Origin: Magnolia sinica
Taxonomy: Eukaryota; Streptophyta; Magnoliopsida; Magnoliales; Magnoliaceae
DNA length: 64,000 nt
Assembly: GCF_029962835.1 (NCBI RefSeq)
Contig: NC_080589.1
Coordinates: forward strand, 20,667,586-20,731,585
Direction of reading: 5' to 3'
The position numbers and the translations under genes were made by a program. The notes under the pieces are model-generated. The model saw only the letters and a program-made list of their open reading frames with translations. It was not told the origin of the DNA and searched no databases. This document shows, one piece after another, positions 11,817-26,342 of the stretch (position 1 is the stretch's first letter; the number at the start of each line of letters is the position of its first letter).

Positions 11817-13986
11817 GACTCTCGCCCCGGGGGTCCAGTGATTCGATTGTTGATATGTTGACCGAACTTTTATCGACGGTTCCCTTTACAGCTATCATGT
11901 AACAACGCCTTGCATCTTGCTGGTCTCCTTTGACAATTCCTATCCCCGACTCAGTCGGAAATTTTAGCGAAAGATGGTATGTAGATACCACGGCCTGGAG
12001 GAGACTCAATGAAGGTCGGCCGAGTATTGCGTTGTATACTGAGGGTTGATCGATGACCAAGAATTCAACCATCATCGTCGTCTGATGTGGGGCACTACCA
12101 GCAGTGAGTGGTAATGAGACAATCCCTTCGGGCAGTACCTGTCCTCCCGAAAAATCGATCAACGGGGTCCGAACTGGGCGCAGTGTGGACCGTTCGATCC
12201 CCATATTGTCGAACGCCTGGGTAAATAACAATTCTGCAGATGATCCCGTATCGACGAGTATCCGAAACACTTTTCGGTTAGCGATAGTCAGGGTGACAAT
12301 CAAAGCGTCATCGTGGGGGTGATAGATGCCTCGGGCATCTTCCTCTGTGAACGAGATGCAATATCTTTCTCTTTTCTTCTCCTTTGGTGGCCGATCTATA
12401 ATCATAAGCTCGGACTTAGGCTGACTGAGCTTCCTCGCGTGATTCCTTCGAGCATTGTTTGAGTCGCCCCCACCTCGCGGGCCGCCGACAATTGTCCGGA
12501 TTTCTTCCATGGGCTGACTCTCGGTCGGACGTCCCTCGGCTACCCTAGCTTTAACCACATGTTCTTTGAGTCGGCCGTCCCTTATGAGTCGTTCGATTTC
12601 TTCCTTTAGGTGACGGCAATCACTTGTGTTATGCCCGTGATCGCGGTGATAATGGCAGTACTTATCCTTGTCCCGCCGATTAGGATTACTTCTGAGCTTA
12701 CTGGGCCAGCTGACAAAGCCTTCGTTTTTGATTTCCATCAATACCTGTTCCTGAGTCTTGTTCAGGGGGGTATATGTGGAAAATCTTCGATCTGGCCGTT
12801 TGCCTGACCTTCGCTCATCATGTGCTTGATCATCCTTGCGTTTCCTTCCTCCGGCCGAGTCGGCTTCCTTTTTGGCCGACTCTTTGGCCAGAGTTTTAGT
12901 TTCACGCAGGATTCGCGTTTCTTCGGCGTTTGCATACTTATCCGACCGTGCCATAAATTCTGCCAAAGTGTCGGGCGGAGTTTTGTCTAGAGATGCCAAG
13001 AACGGCTTATCTCTAACTCCTTGCATGAGCGCGTTGAGGGCCGTTTCTTCTGAATGTTTTCGAACCTGAAGGGATTCGAAATTGAAACGCTTGATATAAT
13101 CTTTCAGTAGCTCTCCCTGCTTTTGAACTATGTTGTTCAGATGTGCAGGGGGCTTCAATTTCTTTTTTCCGCCGATGAAGTTGGTGAGGAAGGCGTCGCT
13201 CAGCTCAACGAATGAGCTGATGGACTTTGGTTTCAACTGTTTGAACCACAGTCGAGCTACATCGGTCAATGTAAGAGAAAAGGCCCGACACATTACCGCA
13301 TCCGAGGCATCGTGGAGCTCCATATAGGTTCTGAAGCATTCGATATGCTCCGTCGGGTCGGTCTTGCCGGTGAAAGGAGTGATTTGAGGTAAGCGAAACC
13401 TCTTGGGCAACCGAGCCTTCATTACCAAGTCCACAAAGGGGGACGCCTTTACTTCGGATCTGGTCAAATACATATTCCGGCCGTGCTTCATGTCCGCCAT
13501 CTCTTTCGCCATTTCTTCCCGCACTTCTCTTTTAAAATTTTGAATATCGGCTTTCCAAGGTTCACTGTTCTCCGCCGTGCCTTCCATGGAAGGGCGGTTA
13601 CGCTTTCTTCGCTCTATCTCGTGTCGAAGATCGGTCGGGGGCAGGGAAGCGTTGGCCGACTGTGCTGGAGATGGTTCTGATTCGCCTTGGGGTTGGCTCG
13701 GCCGGAAAGATTGCGGCGCGGAAGGTTGAGGATCAACCGCCGCCGTCGGTACGTGCGCTGTCTCCCCTTGAGGATGCGGGAGTGGCTGCATTTGCTGGTG
13801 ATACATTCGTTCCAGCATCTGCTTCATCATATTCATATCAGAGCGGATTTCTTGAACCTCCTTGTCCAACCGCCCATCGTCGCGACCCCGCTGATTGTTG
13901 CTTGTTCTGGTCGCCCCTCGTTGGCGGTTGTTAGATGGGTTCTGGGCTGCGGGGACCGCTGACCCCGTAATCGCATTCTCATTCAA
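11686..13986 (-). CDS. Gag-protease polyprotein of the Tat-like element
   Basis: An open frame of 766 residues with no internal stop. The N-terminus is low-complexity and Gln/Pro-rich. A retrotransposon Gag capsid domain lies around residues 195-355 (landmarks [15 protein letters not shown] and [14 protein letters not shown]). A variant zinc knuckle ([15 protein letters not shown]) sits around residue 443-457, and the aspartic protease active site DTGSS near residue 577-581. Residues after about 720 are out of frame with the expected link to RT. Gag forms the particle and the protease matures it. This is the only part of the element that still looks intact, so it could supply Gag in trans. 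The ATG at 13986 lies 83 bp inside the 5' LTR boundary, a normal leader distance. Confidence 0.88.
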   Translation of the reverse strand: MNENAITGSAVPAAQNPSNNRQRGATRTSNNQRGRDDGRLDKEVQEIRSDMNMMKQMLERMYHQQMQPLPHPQGETAHVPTAAVDPQPSAPQSFRPSQPQGESEPSPAQSANASLPPTDLRHEIERRKRNRPSMEGTAENSEPWKADIQNFKREVREEMAKEMADMKHGRNMYLTRSEVKASPFVDLVMKARLPKRFRLPQITPFTGKTDPTEHIECFRTYMELHDASDAVMCRAFSLTLTDVARLWFKQLKPKSISSFVELSDAFLTNFIGGKKKLKPPAHLNNIVQKQGELLKDYIKRFNFESLQVRKHSEETALNALMQGVRDKPFLASLDKTPPDTLAEFMARSDKYANAEETRILRETKTLAKESAKKEADSAGGRKRKDDQAHDERRSGKRPDRRFSTYTPLNKTQEQVLMEIKNEGFVSWPSKLRSNPNRRDKDKYCHYHRDHGHNTSDCRHLKEEIERLIRDGRLKEHVVKARVAEGRPTESQPMEEIRTIVGGPRGGGDSNNARRNHARKLSQPKSELMIIDRPPKEKKRERYCISFTEEDARGIYHPHDDALIVTLTIANRKVFRILVDTGSSAELLFTQAFDNMGIERSTLRPVRTPLIDFSGGQVLPEGIVSLPLTAGSAPHQTTMMVEFLVIDQPSVYNAILGRPSLSLLQAVVSTYHLSLKFPTESGIGIVKGDQQDARRCYMIAVKGTVDKSSVNISTIESLDPRGESHERGQTGRRSYLNPLCRNRWIQDGTNRLVLSVPLEREADNPAP

Positions 13987-14069
13987 ATCTTCTTAGGACC
14001 GTCCTTCTAGTCATCACCATGGAACTCAATGTAGAAATATGAGATGGCTTTTTGTACGTTTCCCGGGCC

Positions 14070-14585
14070 TGTTGATGCAAATATCTGGTTCGTTCTCCTA
14101 GACCTTCGTGTACCTGCAAGAGAGGGACAAAGGAGACCCGGGCTTGAGCAGGGGACCTCAGATGCCAAAGTCAGGCCTGGATTCGGGGTCTAGATGTATG
14201 GAGGGGTTCTGAGAAAGAATTATTTTTTCTTACCTCCCAAGACGATGGAGGTCCCTCTTTTAAAGCTGCTGGAGCATTTAATCGTACGAGGATTCTTCTC
14301 CTGATATCGCGGAGATGGGATCGCGCCCATCTCCAATCTTCATCCGATCCCGTGAGCTTCGGGATCGGGGATCTTATCTCGAGATATTCGGGATGAGGCT
14401 TTGGTCTTGCGCTGGACAATCTGACAAGAAAGTCGGCCCGACGCGTGCCCAGATTGTGATGTGTCGTTCGAACCGACTCAACTTCTGTCTCGGCTTAGTA
14501 AACCATACCTCGGATCTGATACATCTTTTAGCGACCCAAGGCACTAAGTCCGAGTCTCCGAACTTGGTATCGTTTGTCCCCAACA
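14070..14585 (-). repeat. 5' LTR of the Tat-like element
   Basis: 516 bp, TGTTG...CAACA, paired with 5067-5585. The flanking duplication aatgt follows at 14586-14590. Transcription of gag-pol would start in this copy and run leftwards. Confidence 0.93.
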
Positions 14586-14590
14586 AATGT

Positions 14591-14740
14591 CATCTGTGGT
14601 GTGGTCCACTTTAGCGTTGGATCTATTTCATTTTTATGTTTATACCTTAAAATGATACGGGAAAAGGGACGAAGGGCATGGATAAATAGATACTTTGGCC
14701 GGCCAAAGAAGTGCCCGTTCGGGCAGGGCAGGACGTAATC
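14591..14740. repeat. Right part of inverted-repeat element IR-3
   Basis: It continues the element broken at 5066: 'tgtggtgtggtccactttagc', then 'gaagggcatggataaatagata', and ends ggcaggacgtaatc (14727-14740), the inverted match of 4956-4969. Confidence 0.78.
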
Positions 14741-14759
14741 GGAGTTAGAGACGTAAGCA

Positions 14760-15252
14760 GATTGCGTGCCGAGTAAGTAACTACCCTTAGCGTACAGAGT
14801 ATACTTTTTGAGGTTCACCATGATTTACCTATTATATCCACTCAGTTCATCCATTGTACTAGATAATTTTAGGACTTAGAGCCCAAAAATTAATCATATA
14901 CAATTTTTAAATGGACCACACCATAGGAAACATTGTGAATTGAATGTCTATGGTTGAAAATTTCTTAGGGGCCACAGAAGTTTTGGATCAAGTTTATATT
15001 TATGTTTTCTACTGATCCATGTTTGTATGATCTTATGACAGGTTGGATGACAATTAAACATCACCGTGGGATATAGAAAGTTTTTAACAGTGGAAATCAT
15101 TATTTTCACTGTTTACTGTGGTGCGGTATGATCTACTTTATCTTTGAATGTCTGGAAACGGATGGACGGCGTGCATAGACCAAAGGCATTCAAAGTGGGC
15201 CAACTGACTCAATACAATACAATAAGAGCCTACGGAGTTACATTACGCAATC
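14760..15252. repeat. Inverted-repeat element IR-4
   Basis: It begins gattgcgtgcc at 14760 and ends with the inverted form near 15252 (tacgcaatc). The interior has the family's mirrored halves ('tggaccacaccataggaaac' at the left, 'gtttactgtggtgcggtatga' at the right). It lies only 19 bp from IR-3. Confidence 0.7.
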
Positions 15253-16307
15253 CGATTTCGTTAGTAAGTTCCTGCCAGATGCTACGCGGGTATGCTACGT
15301 GGGTCTATTATAATATTTCTTAAAAATCTACTTCATTCATTCATTGTTTAAAAATCTACGCCATTCCAATGCTTAAATGGTGGTAATTGAATTTCCAATA
15401 TTTCCTATGGTGTGGTTCACTTGAGTTGTGGATCACCTTGTTTTTTGTCACATACATACTAAAATAATATTAAAAAAAATGGATGGACGGTGAATTTTTC
15501 GTAAACATTACGGTGAGCCCCGCACCCCCCATAATCTTCCCCAACTGGCATCCCAGAAACTTCCTAAATACGCGTCTGGGAATTTGTACGCGTTTGGGTT
15601 GTCCCAATGCACAACCTTGATACGATGGCCCATGCATCAATGGCTCCCTAGATTTTTTGAATCCTATGTATAGAATTATGTATAGAATGGCCTCTTTTGG
15701 TTGAATGTCAACCATTGCTGTATTTATATATTTTATTTATTTATTTTTCTCAGCTGTTATCTCAAGGGTCCATCTGTCCTTCGGTTCATAACCCATCCAT
15801 GTTGACCCTGTCTCACCAAACCACGGTCTCCAAAGCGAAATGAGGCCCAGTGTGATATATGTCAGACATCCAACCCATCCACTAATTGCTTACCCTGATG
15901 TTAGCCCAAAATCCAGAAAATCATCTCGATCCATAAGATAGGTGGGCCACACAATAAGGAAAAGTGCAGATGGGATGATCACCAAAGGGTTGTGTATGGG
16001 GCTAGCGTGATGTTTATATGTCATCCAATCCATTCATCATATTCGTCCCACCTGGATAAATTGAAAGGAAAAAGGTTCAGGCTATTCCAAAACTCAAGGT
16101 GATCCACACCACGTGATTTTAGCAGTCTTAGTCATGATCATCGATTGTAACCTCTGGTGTGTCCCACATGATTTTTTGATCCGGATAATTTTTGGAGGAA
16201 TCCGTTTTCATCAAGGGCCACATCTAATGCATGGTTTGGATGCCAAACGCCCATCACAATGGGCCAGCCACACAGTCATGTATATGGCATAGTCTCACCA
16301 ATATTGG

Positions 16308-16310
<3 letters not shown>
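15253..16310. other. Spacer with eroded repeat copies
   Basis: 15290-15530 looks like a shortened copy of the inverted-repeat family ('cctatggtgtggttcacttgag', 'gatggacggtg', 'cattacggtgagcccc'). 15770-16300 is another ggg-ccc-rich repeat with no coding content. No gene is seen. Confidence 0.5.

Positions 16311-16343
<33 letters not shown>
16311..16343. repeat. (CT)n microsatellite
   Basis: A perfect CT dinucleotide run of about 16 units, roughly 470 bp upstream of the peroxidase start codon. Confidence 0.98.
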
Positions 16344-16345
<2 letters not shown>

Positions 16346-16730
16346 GCAGAGTTAAAAGACTCGACGACTCAGACAGACTCGTTGGGCCCTGAGTCGAGTC
16401 GCAAATTCACCGAGTTGGGGCCACATCCGCCGGACTCACTTGAGTCGGGGTTGAATATCGAGGGTACGATTCGTTGTGTTGGAACCGAATCAGGTCCCAC
16501 CGGGTCAGAGTCAAATCGTTCGAGTTGAACCTGACTCAGACGACTCTTAAAACCATGATCTCCACACACACACCCAAATACCTACGTACTACCTACGTGC
16601 ATGTGTATGGCATGTGGAGGGTTTGACTGATGGTGTTTAAAAAAAAAAAAACGTTGCTTACCTGTCTTCATGCAAGCATCTTTACTAGGTTTATGTGGGG
16701 AAGAAAGAAAAATACATCAGTTTGAATGTC

Positions 16731-16738
16731 TATAAAAG
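16731..16738 (+). promoter_or_regulatory. Probable TATA box of the peroxidase gene
   Basis: The sequence tataaaag lies 84 bp upstream of the ATG at 16815, which fits a transcription start around 16760 with a short leader. It is the only good TATA motif close to the start. Confidence 0.65.
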
Positions 16739-16814
16739 GGCCAGCATTGCTGGATTTCCATGGCATTGGCATTTGGACACTCCAAAATTCCAAAACCCTT
16801 GTTTCTGTGGGAAG

Positions 16815-19376
<2,562 letters not shown>

Positions 19377-19394
19377 GAGCGATTTGATGGGTAG

Positions 19395-20110
19395 GGCCCA
19401 CATACTGAGACAGCCCCATTATTTTAACCATTGATTTTCTTGGTACTTCCATAGTTAAGCTGTGGTTCAATAAACACTCTTGCGTGATGATCTTGGCCTT
19501 TGATTTTTGGAGTTAAATGTGAGTTCATTTTCTTGTTACCAGTACCATAGATAAGCTAGGGGTCGATTAATCACGATTCGGGGATGATCCCTTTGATTTA
19601 TTTTATTTTATTGGAGTTGAATGCGAGCCAATTGAAAGTTTTCTTTCCAATGTTCTAAATTCATCCATGCAAGTGTGAGTAAGAGCCATTTGCTTTTGAA
19701 TAATGTGAGATTTGTTTCAGATTGCTAGTGTATTTTTCTCCATTGGCCCACATGCTAAGATGGTCCGATGATTTTAACTGTCCATGTTCTTGGTCCGGAA
19801 ATAAAGAAGCTATTGCCCAATAATCAAGTTTCAGCAATCATCTTGGCCTTTGACTTTTGAATTTGAATGCAAGCCAATGGAAATTTTCATTTCAATGTTC
19901 TAAATGATCATCCAAACATGGGGAAGAAGAGAAATATGATTTGAAGTAGTGATAGTACAGGATCGCCAGCATGTGTGGCTCCATTGGGGGCCACATACTG
20001 GGAAGGTCCAATAATCAAGCTCAATGCTGATCTTGACATTTGATTTTTGGAGTTGAATTTGAACCAATTTAAAATTTTCTTTCCAATCTTCTAAATTCGT
20101 CATCACAAGG
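19395..20110 (+). repeat. Three degenerate copies of the peroxidase 3' flank
   Basis: A block of about 170-300 bp recurs from about 19395, 19740 and 19985. Ordered landmarks are: '(g)cccacat(a/g)ctga/aaga', 'attttaac..ttcttggt', 'gatcttggcctttga.ttttg', 'gagccaattgaaa.ttttctttccaat' and 'gttctaaattcatc'. Copies differ a lot, so the duplication is old. The first copy contains the likely 3' UTR. Confidence 0.7.
19469..19474 (+). terminator. Candidate polyadenylation signal
   Basis: AATAAA lies 93 bp after the peroxidase stop codon. Another aataaa-like site occurs in the repeated copy downstream (near 19800), so alternative ends are possible. Confidence 0.5.
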
Positions 20111-20639
20111 TGTTGATGGGAATCATTCATTGAGCATAGTTTCAAACCATGTGGTGGCCCATGTGGCGTAGCATAGCGCATCTAGAACATGGATGGTTAA
20201 ACCATTAGACCGTGTTCATGGTCCTTACTCATGCCTTAGTAAGGCTCACAAGAGTTTTAACACGAGGTCATGGGTTCAAGTATTCATTGCAGTGAAAAAC
20301 CATTGTGGCATAAGTGCATATGTGTAAATAATTTTTGTGAAACAATGAACTTTGAAACCTTATAGTTTTTCTACTAGTTTTGTAAAACAATTTGCTAGTT
20401 GGTCCTCAGTGTACATACTTTGTTGGTTCGATTGTCACAAAACAAATCAATGAGATTTTTATCATGAAACCCAAGTCTCAAGCCTTATACCTTCTATACT
20501 GTCATCATTTTTGTATTGGATTTTGTATGACCATTTATAACCAACTGATTTTTATTTTTATTTTCCTTTGGGCAAGTGCACTATTTTCCAAGTGTCGTAA
20601 GGGAATAAAAGTATGAGAGGGAGGTATACCTGATATAGA
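20111..20639. other. Spacer, no gene recognised
   Basis: A tRNA-like B-box string (gaggtcatgggttcaagt) occurs at about 20263-20280, but there is no convincing A box or tail. The rest is AT-rich. Confidence 0.4.
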
Positions 20640-22200
20640 AGAACCTATTGTAAATGATGGAGATTGATGAGAGGAGCTTGAAGTCACATGGTCCATGCTT
20701 GTAAATTCAAAAATTTTGTTCTCAAACTGAATTGGATTGAGTCATTCACTATTTAATCTTCATCTTCTACTTGATTTTGTAGTATGATAGGCTGTATAAC
20801 TCCAAAAGGACTTGACGATTAACTATTATCTTTTTCCCATTCATTCAAAACTTCTTGGAATTTGAACTCTTTGGATTTTTAGTAAGGAACATCTTCAACA
20901 AACTGTACATCTCTGGTAACATGGATTTTTGTTTTTATTGTATTAAAGCATTTGTATCCTTTTTGGTGAGGTGAATAACCAATGAAGATATACTTTGCAA
21001 CCCTTTTGTCTAGTTTGTTTCGAATAAATTTTGGTACGTAAACATAACATATGCATCTAAACACACGTAAGTGTGAGATGTCGGGAATTTTTTTAATTAA
21101 AACTTGAAATGGGCTTTTTCTATTGAAAACCACACTTGACAGGTCTGTTAATAACATAGTTAGTTGACAGATACACATCGGGCCATAAGAAATTTGGGAC
21201 ATTCATTTGAAACATAAATGACCTTTCGATCGACTTCAAGTAAGTGATGATTTTTACGTTCAACTACTCCATTTTATTGTGGAGTATCTGGATAAATTGT
21301 GTGATAAATGATCCCATTATGTCCAAGGTACTTGTGAAATATTTTACTCATATATTTTCCTTCATTATCAGATCTTAGAATTCTAACCTTGGCATCATAT
21401 TGAGCAGTAACCATTTTATGAAATGCTTTAAATGAATTAAATACTTCTCATTTAGATTTTAATATATAAATCTATAATGATCTTGACAAATTATCAATAA
21501 AGCTTACAAAGTACTTGAAGCCAAATAAAGAGTCAACCGGCGTAGGGCCCTGAACATCTGAATGAATCGAACTAAAAGGCTTATCACAAAAGTTTTCACT
21601 GTGTTGAAAATGTACCTTGGTCTATTAGTATAATGGCAAGTCTCGCATTTATTAACGGAAGAAGTAATAAATGGGTATATACAATGTCACGCTCTGTCTA
21701 ATAGATGTTCAAGCTTATAATGCTAAATTTGATCTTTATTTACATTATTTTCATTACTTAATAGAGCTCTTCTATCCTGATTCAATAAGTAGATCCTTAG
21801 TGATCAAGTCCTATAAGACACAATGATCAAGCCCTGTAAGACACAATATTTGGTGATAGGTCCTATAAGACAATATTTTGAAAAGAAGTGACAGAACGAT
21901 TGAGAGATTTAGTGAGTTTACTGATAGATAACAAGTTAGATGAAAATATAAGAACCCAAAGAACTCTAGACAAGTTAATATCGGAAGACAGGTTAGTCTT
22001 GACAATACCTTGAACTGGGGTTGATGATCCATCGACAATGCTCAAGTAGTTTAGAGTCTTTCATTGCCTGCCGTAAGAGTTGACAATATTAATGCCGGTT
22101 GTAGTATCTTATTGTCTGCCATAAAGAATCCAATACTTGTCTATAACATGTCCAAATTTATTGTAGTGAGTACACCATGGTCTTTCACTGGAACTCTGAT
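20640..22200 (-). pseudogene. Decayed Ty1/Copia pol fragment (protease-to-integrase region)
   Basis: Read on the minus strand, a broken frame gives the end of the protease and the region before integrase (DGSSTPVQG, NLLSISKLT; about 22040-21860). The integrase core follows: HSDVQGPTPVDSLFGFKYF near 21570, RILRSDNEGKYMS near 21370, and NGVVERKNHH near 21260. The Copia-specific tail is at 21100-20879 (KYIFIGYSPHQKGYKCF, RDVQFVE). Several in-frame stops are present and the RT/RNase H part is missing. No LTR pair or target duplication was found. This is an old, truncated, inactive copy. Confidence 0.85.
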
Positions 22201-23410
22201 TGACCTCTCCTCTTCCTTGACCTTTTCCATGACTATGGCCTTTGAAATATTTTTTGGGTAAAAAAACTACCTTTGTTTTTTATTTTTTCATTCAACAATG
22301 TAGCCATAATTAGGAATATGGGCTAAGATCTAACCTGCAAAGTGTGGTTATGTTGTGGATGAGTGTGAAGCTTTTAAAGAAAAACAAGAATGCACAACTG
22401 TACTATCACCACCAAAATTCGAGCGAGTGATGAGTTTCTTTGAGTCCTCGTTGCCTCACATCATTGGTGAAGATGCACAAGTTGTGCTGCTGATGGCGTT
22501 GCAGGAGAGGAGCAGAGGCTGGTCACGGCAAGGCACCCAACTCAAAAGGGCCTAAATCAGAAAACAAGGTAAGAGAGAGAATTCCAACTTCCTAGTATCA
22601 TTCTCTTTGATGAACTATTACATATATAGGCAACTGGAGAAGAGATAGAACTAGTATCTAATACAACTATTACACGAAACGAAAAAGGGAGAGTTCTAGA
22701 GAAAAAAAAATAAAAAATGAGACTAATAAGGACAGATAGAGTAGAGTCATACTTATATTCTTCAACAAAATATGAATTGTTAATTCCAAATTGCCCAATT
22801 TCCCCTAATTATTAGGATTTAGTTGAGGTATGGACTAGTCTTAGGCCCATTGGATCAGTCTTGTTATCATCAAAAGTTGCACCCCTACTTGTATAATTGC
22901 TTGATAAAAAGAAAACTTATTTATGTCAATGGAACATCGTGTATTACGGCATTCAACGGTCAATAATCCTATGATGGATGGTTTCAGTTCTGGACACTTT
23001 GGATTTTTATTATATAATCACCAGAGCCAGCAGAGGCTGGTTCCTGCACAAGGGGTCATCTTGGTGTGTTTGCTATGTGCAAGTCATCCAACCAGTTCAA
23101 AAGGGTCATCCATTATGAAAGTTAGATATTTTCAAAATCAGGGTGATCCAACCATCACGAGGGTTCCTATTTGTGCCTTCATGTGTCTTTATATAGTGGC
23201 CCCATGGTTTCAATATTTTTTAGGTTTTTTGTCATTAATTTATTAATTTTTATTCATTTATTTATTTTTGGATGCTCGATTAAATTGAATTGCAACAATC
23301 TAATGGAATGACTATATTTTTTAGGCAGCTCTTTTATCATATTAGATATGTTAAAAAAACATCCACACATGATTCATATATGCAATATAAGTCAAACAGC
23401 AAAAGAAAAG
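22201..23410. other. Spacer, possibly with a degraded Copia LTR
   Basis: 22560-22740 (minus strand) has an LTR-like look: a tatatatagg-like stretch followed by a leader-like ATCAAAGAGAATGAT string. No second copy exists to prove it. Short ORFs at 22355-22555 and 22923-23246 are not recognisable. Confidence 0.35.
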
Positions 23411-23971
23411 GGGTAAAGGGGCCCCACTTGTGTTTTCCCTTCATCCGAGTCTATATGACATATGAACAGATTGGATGGTAAATAAACATCACGTTGGCCC
23501 ATAGGCAGGTTTCAATAGTGGATGTCATCATCTTATCACCATTGCTTCTTGTGGTGTGGTCCACTTGAGCTTTGAATCTACCTCATTTTTGGACTCATAC
23601 CCTAAAATAATCTTAACAAATGATTGGATGGTGTGGATAAAAACCATGAATACAGTGGGCCTCCATCACGGGAAATGACGCAATTAATGAATATATTGAC
23701 TTCTCGTCATACAGACTTGGATGAAGGGAAAAAATATATATCAGCTTGATTCAAAACTTTTGTGGCCCCAAAAAGTTTTTAATGGTAGAAGTTTAATCCA
23801 CACTGTGCGGTCCACTTGAGATTTGGATCAACCTCATTTTTGGGCTCATACCATAAAATTACCTGGAAGAATGGGTGGACGGCATGGATGAAACACACAC
23901 ATCATGGTGGGCCCACAGAGCACCGATCACTAGCCCTTCGCTAGTGGTAGCGTGAGTAGCCGATCCATTTT
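23411..23971. repeat. Inverted-repeat family, composite copy IR-5
   Basis: Two successive right-half segments of the family ('tgtggtgtggtccacttgag', 'catcatggtgggcccacag') end with the terminal motif 'gctagtggtagcgtgagtagccgatcc'. The left terminus is missing. The right end corresponds to the left end of IR-1 in inverted form. Confidence 0.6.
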
Positions 23972-24613
23972 CCCCAATCTGTGAAAAAACAGAGGGGCAA
24001 TTTTATTTTTTTTGTTCTTGCGTGCGCTCTCTCCCGCTCTCCCCCTAAATCTTCAGCTCCCGATCATCATCAGCCCCTGCAATCTTCCTCATTAGTAGCA
24101 GCCCCGACCAGCAGACCCCATCTTCCCCACAACATCAAACCCTGAAATTATCTCTCAAAATGGATGGACAGCCTGGATAAGATAAAGCCCTAGATGTCCT
24201 CCATCCAAGGTTTGTTTCTTGTATTCTTCAATGCAGGGGTATTTTGATTTTTATTGCCTTTTCCTTTTTGTCATTTATGTTTCTGGAGTGCACTTGAGCA
24301 GAGAAAAAAGGAGTATTTCGGATTCCAAAGGCAGATTAGAGACCTCCTGCAAGAGAATCAAGATGCAGGATTTGGATTTGGTTTTCCAATCTAAGAGGTA
24401 ATTTATTCGATTTCTTTTTCTTCTTTTTGAATCTGGTGTTGGATTCTATGATTTGTTGGATTTTTATTTTTGAATAGGATTTTTTAATTTTCTCTTGCTT
24501 TGTTAGCATTTTATTTTAGTGTATTTTCGATTCTTTGAATATTTTTTTGTGGGGGAGAGAATCAACTTGTATTGGGTTGTTACCAAAGGGTTTTTAATGT
24601 GGCTTTTGATTAG
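23972..24613. other. Spacer before the receptor-kinase-like exon
   Basis: CT-rich stretches (24025-24160) look like a plant leader, and a 60-residue ORF at 24219-24401 ends at a possible donor (aag|gtaatt). No protein family is recognised, so a gene start here is only a possibility. Confidence 0.35.
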
Positions 24614-24676
24614 GTATTTGACTGGCAACTTGCTAATGGGAGAAGTGCCGGATTGGATGCGACAGATGTTACTTGA

Positions 24677-25400
24677 TGATGTAGAGCGGGTCGCGGACAG
24701 TTTCATGGCCAAGATGGATCAGAAAAGGCCCGGTCGACGACAGAAGTGATCCGGACCATCGAACCTTAGATCGGGCGTATCTCGCAATCCGAAATGAGTT
24801 AGCTGACGTAAAATATATGATTTTGGGGTAGAACGAGCTACTTTAGCCAACCAACCCGCTACGCCGGGTTGTGCCGCCCGGAATTGCGAAAAACCCCTTG
24901 ATTGACGGTCGTTTCCCTGTTTTAATTTCGTTTTTACTATAAATAGTAAGTTTTAGTTTGATTATAACTCTTCATCCGTTGGGCTTTAGGAGTTGCGCCC
25001 AACGTGAAAAGAGCTTAGAATAATTAGGGGAACGGTTTGGTGAAGCCAAATAGGACACTTACTATTTTTGGCCGAAAACCTTGCGCACTAGTAGACATCA
25101 CGACCGTCTATAAATAGTAAGTTTACTATTTATAGTAAGTCGCGGATTCTAGGAGTTTGAGTTGTAGTTTGATTATGATTTCTTTCCCATTGCTTGATAC
25201 CCTTATTTAAAGGGTTGTGAACTCGATTTTAATCATTCATCAATCAATTTCGAATTTATTAGAATTTATTTCTATTTTCTGCTTTCTTTCCTCGTGGATT
25301 CGAGAAAGTCTCTGTGAGGAGTCCAGAGAAGTTCCGTGGATTCGGAATAGTTATCCTCTTGAGGAAGACGGTACTCAACCTCATGTCCTCCCCTGCGTCG
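24677..25400 (+). repeat. 5' LTR of the 24.7-kb Gypsy element
   Basis: 724 bp, aligned end to end with 29844-30568. It has a TATA-like ctataaatag at several places and a near-perfect 28-bp palindrome at 25108-25135. Confidence 0.93.
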
Positions 25401-25555
25401 CAAAATAGATGGACACAGGGATTTATCACAAACATCTTGGTGGGCCCTATCTATGGCTAAGTAACCTGCTCTCTAGACTTAAATGTCCACCGACCGGTGG
25501 CTTTACAATGATTGCTGTTGATGTCAGTGCCAACCTAACTCTGACTCCAAGTGAG

Positions 25556-26342
25556 CCCACCTTGATGTTTGTGAGAAATACACTTACAAATGGGCGCGGA
25601 TTGGATACTGAGCCAGTGCATCCAAGGGTCATTCCTGAGGAAGGGGGCTCCAGTGAGGAGGAAATCGACGACATAATCTTCCAACACCCTAGACATGGCG
25701 GCGATCGAGTAGATCGAGCGGATCGAGAATTCAAGATGAGGGTTGATATTCCTAGCTTGATGGCCAATTACACATTGAGGATTTCCTCGATTGGCTTTAT
25801 GAAGTTGAGTGATTTTTGACTATATGGACATCCCTGAAGTAAAGAAGGTCGAGCTTGTGGCCTACAGCAAGTTGAAAGGAGGAGCTTGAGCTTGGTGGAA
25901 CAACTGCAACTCACGCGAACCAGGCAGGAAAGCACCAATCCGCACTGGCAGCGGATGAAGCGGCTACTACGTGCCCGATTCCTCCTAGCGATTACGATCG
26001 GGTATTATTCCAACAATACCAAAATTGTCGGCGGGGTAGTCGGTCGGTGAGAGAATACGCAGAAGAATTTTTGTTTGGCGGCACGTAACGATTTGGTCGA
26101 GACCGATCGCAAGAAGTCGCCCGATTCAACGGTGGATTGCGTATGGCTATCCAGGATCGGGTCAAGATGCAGTCACATCTGGACGATGAATGATGCGATC
26201 AAGTTGGCTACTCGTGCAGAAGTGCACTTGAACGTTCTAACACATGGACCTATCCTACTGCGAGGATTCTGTGGCGGAGTGTATCGAGCATACAGCCTAA
26301 GGGGAAGGAGCCCATAGGAGCACGTACTCAAACCTCCTACGT
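25556..26342 (+). pseudogene. Decayed gag of the 24.7-kb Gypsy element
   Basis: The frame at 25409-25819 carries an acidic N-terminal part and then MRVDIPSLMANYTLRI, like the start of a Gag capsid domain. Capsid-like strings continue in other frames: YMDIPEVKKVELVAY near 25822, WWNNC near 25895, and VREYAEEFLF near 26048. At least two frameshifts and two stops are needed to join them. No working Gag can be made. Confidence 0.7.

Larger units (their letters stand above)
5067..14585 (-). mobile_element. Ty3/Gypsy LTR retrotransposon, Tat-like, 9.5 kb, in an older IR element
   Basis: Two LTRs of about 516-519 bp start TGTTG and end CAACA, and are flanked by the 5-bp duplication AATGT. Minus-strand order is gag, protease, RT, RNase H, a second (archaeal-type) RNase H, integrase. 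The extra RNase H and a long antisense gene beyond integrase are hallmarks of the plant Tat lineage. By eye the LTRs differ at about 8 substitutions plus two small indels (about 1.6%), so the insertion is fairly recent. The pol frame is broken by several frameshifts and stops, so the copy looks non-autonomous. A PBS next to the right LTR was not clearly recognisable. A short purine-rich tract (in sense, gtaaggggg) adjoins the left LTR. Confidence 0.93.

Noticed and set aside
20180..20340. Possible tRNA-derived SINE (B-box-like gggttcaagt)
   Set aside because: No convincing A box at the right distance, no tail and no target duplication.
22560..22900. Possible 5' LTR for the Copia fragment
   Set aside because: Only one copy is present, there is no recognisable PBS, and its distance to the pol fragment does not prove a link.
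24219..24401. 60-residue ORF ending at a possible splice donor, possible first exon of a gene
   Set aside because: No known motif and no downstream exon that joins with confidence.
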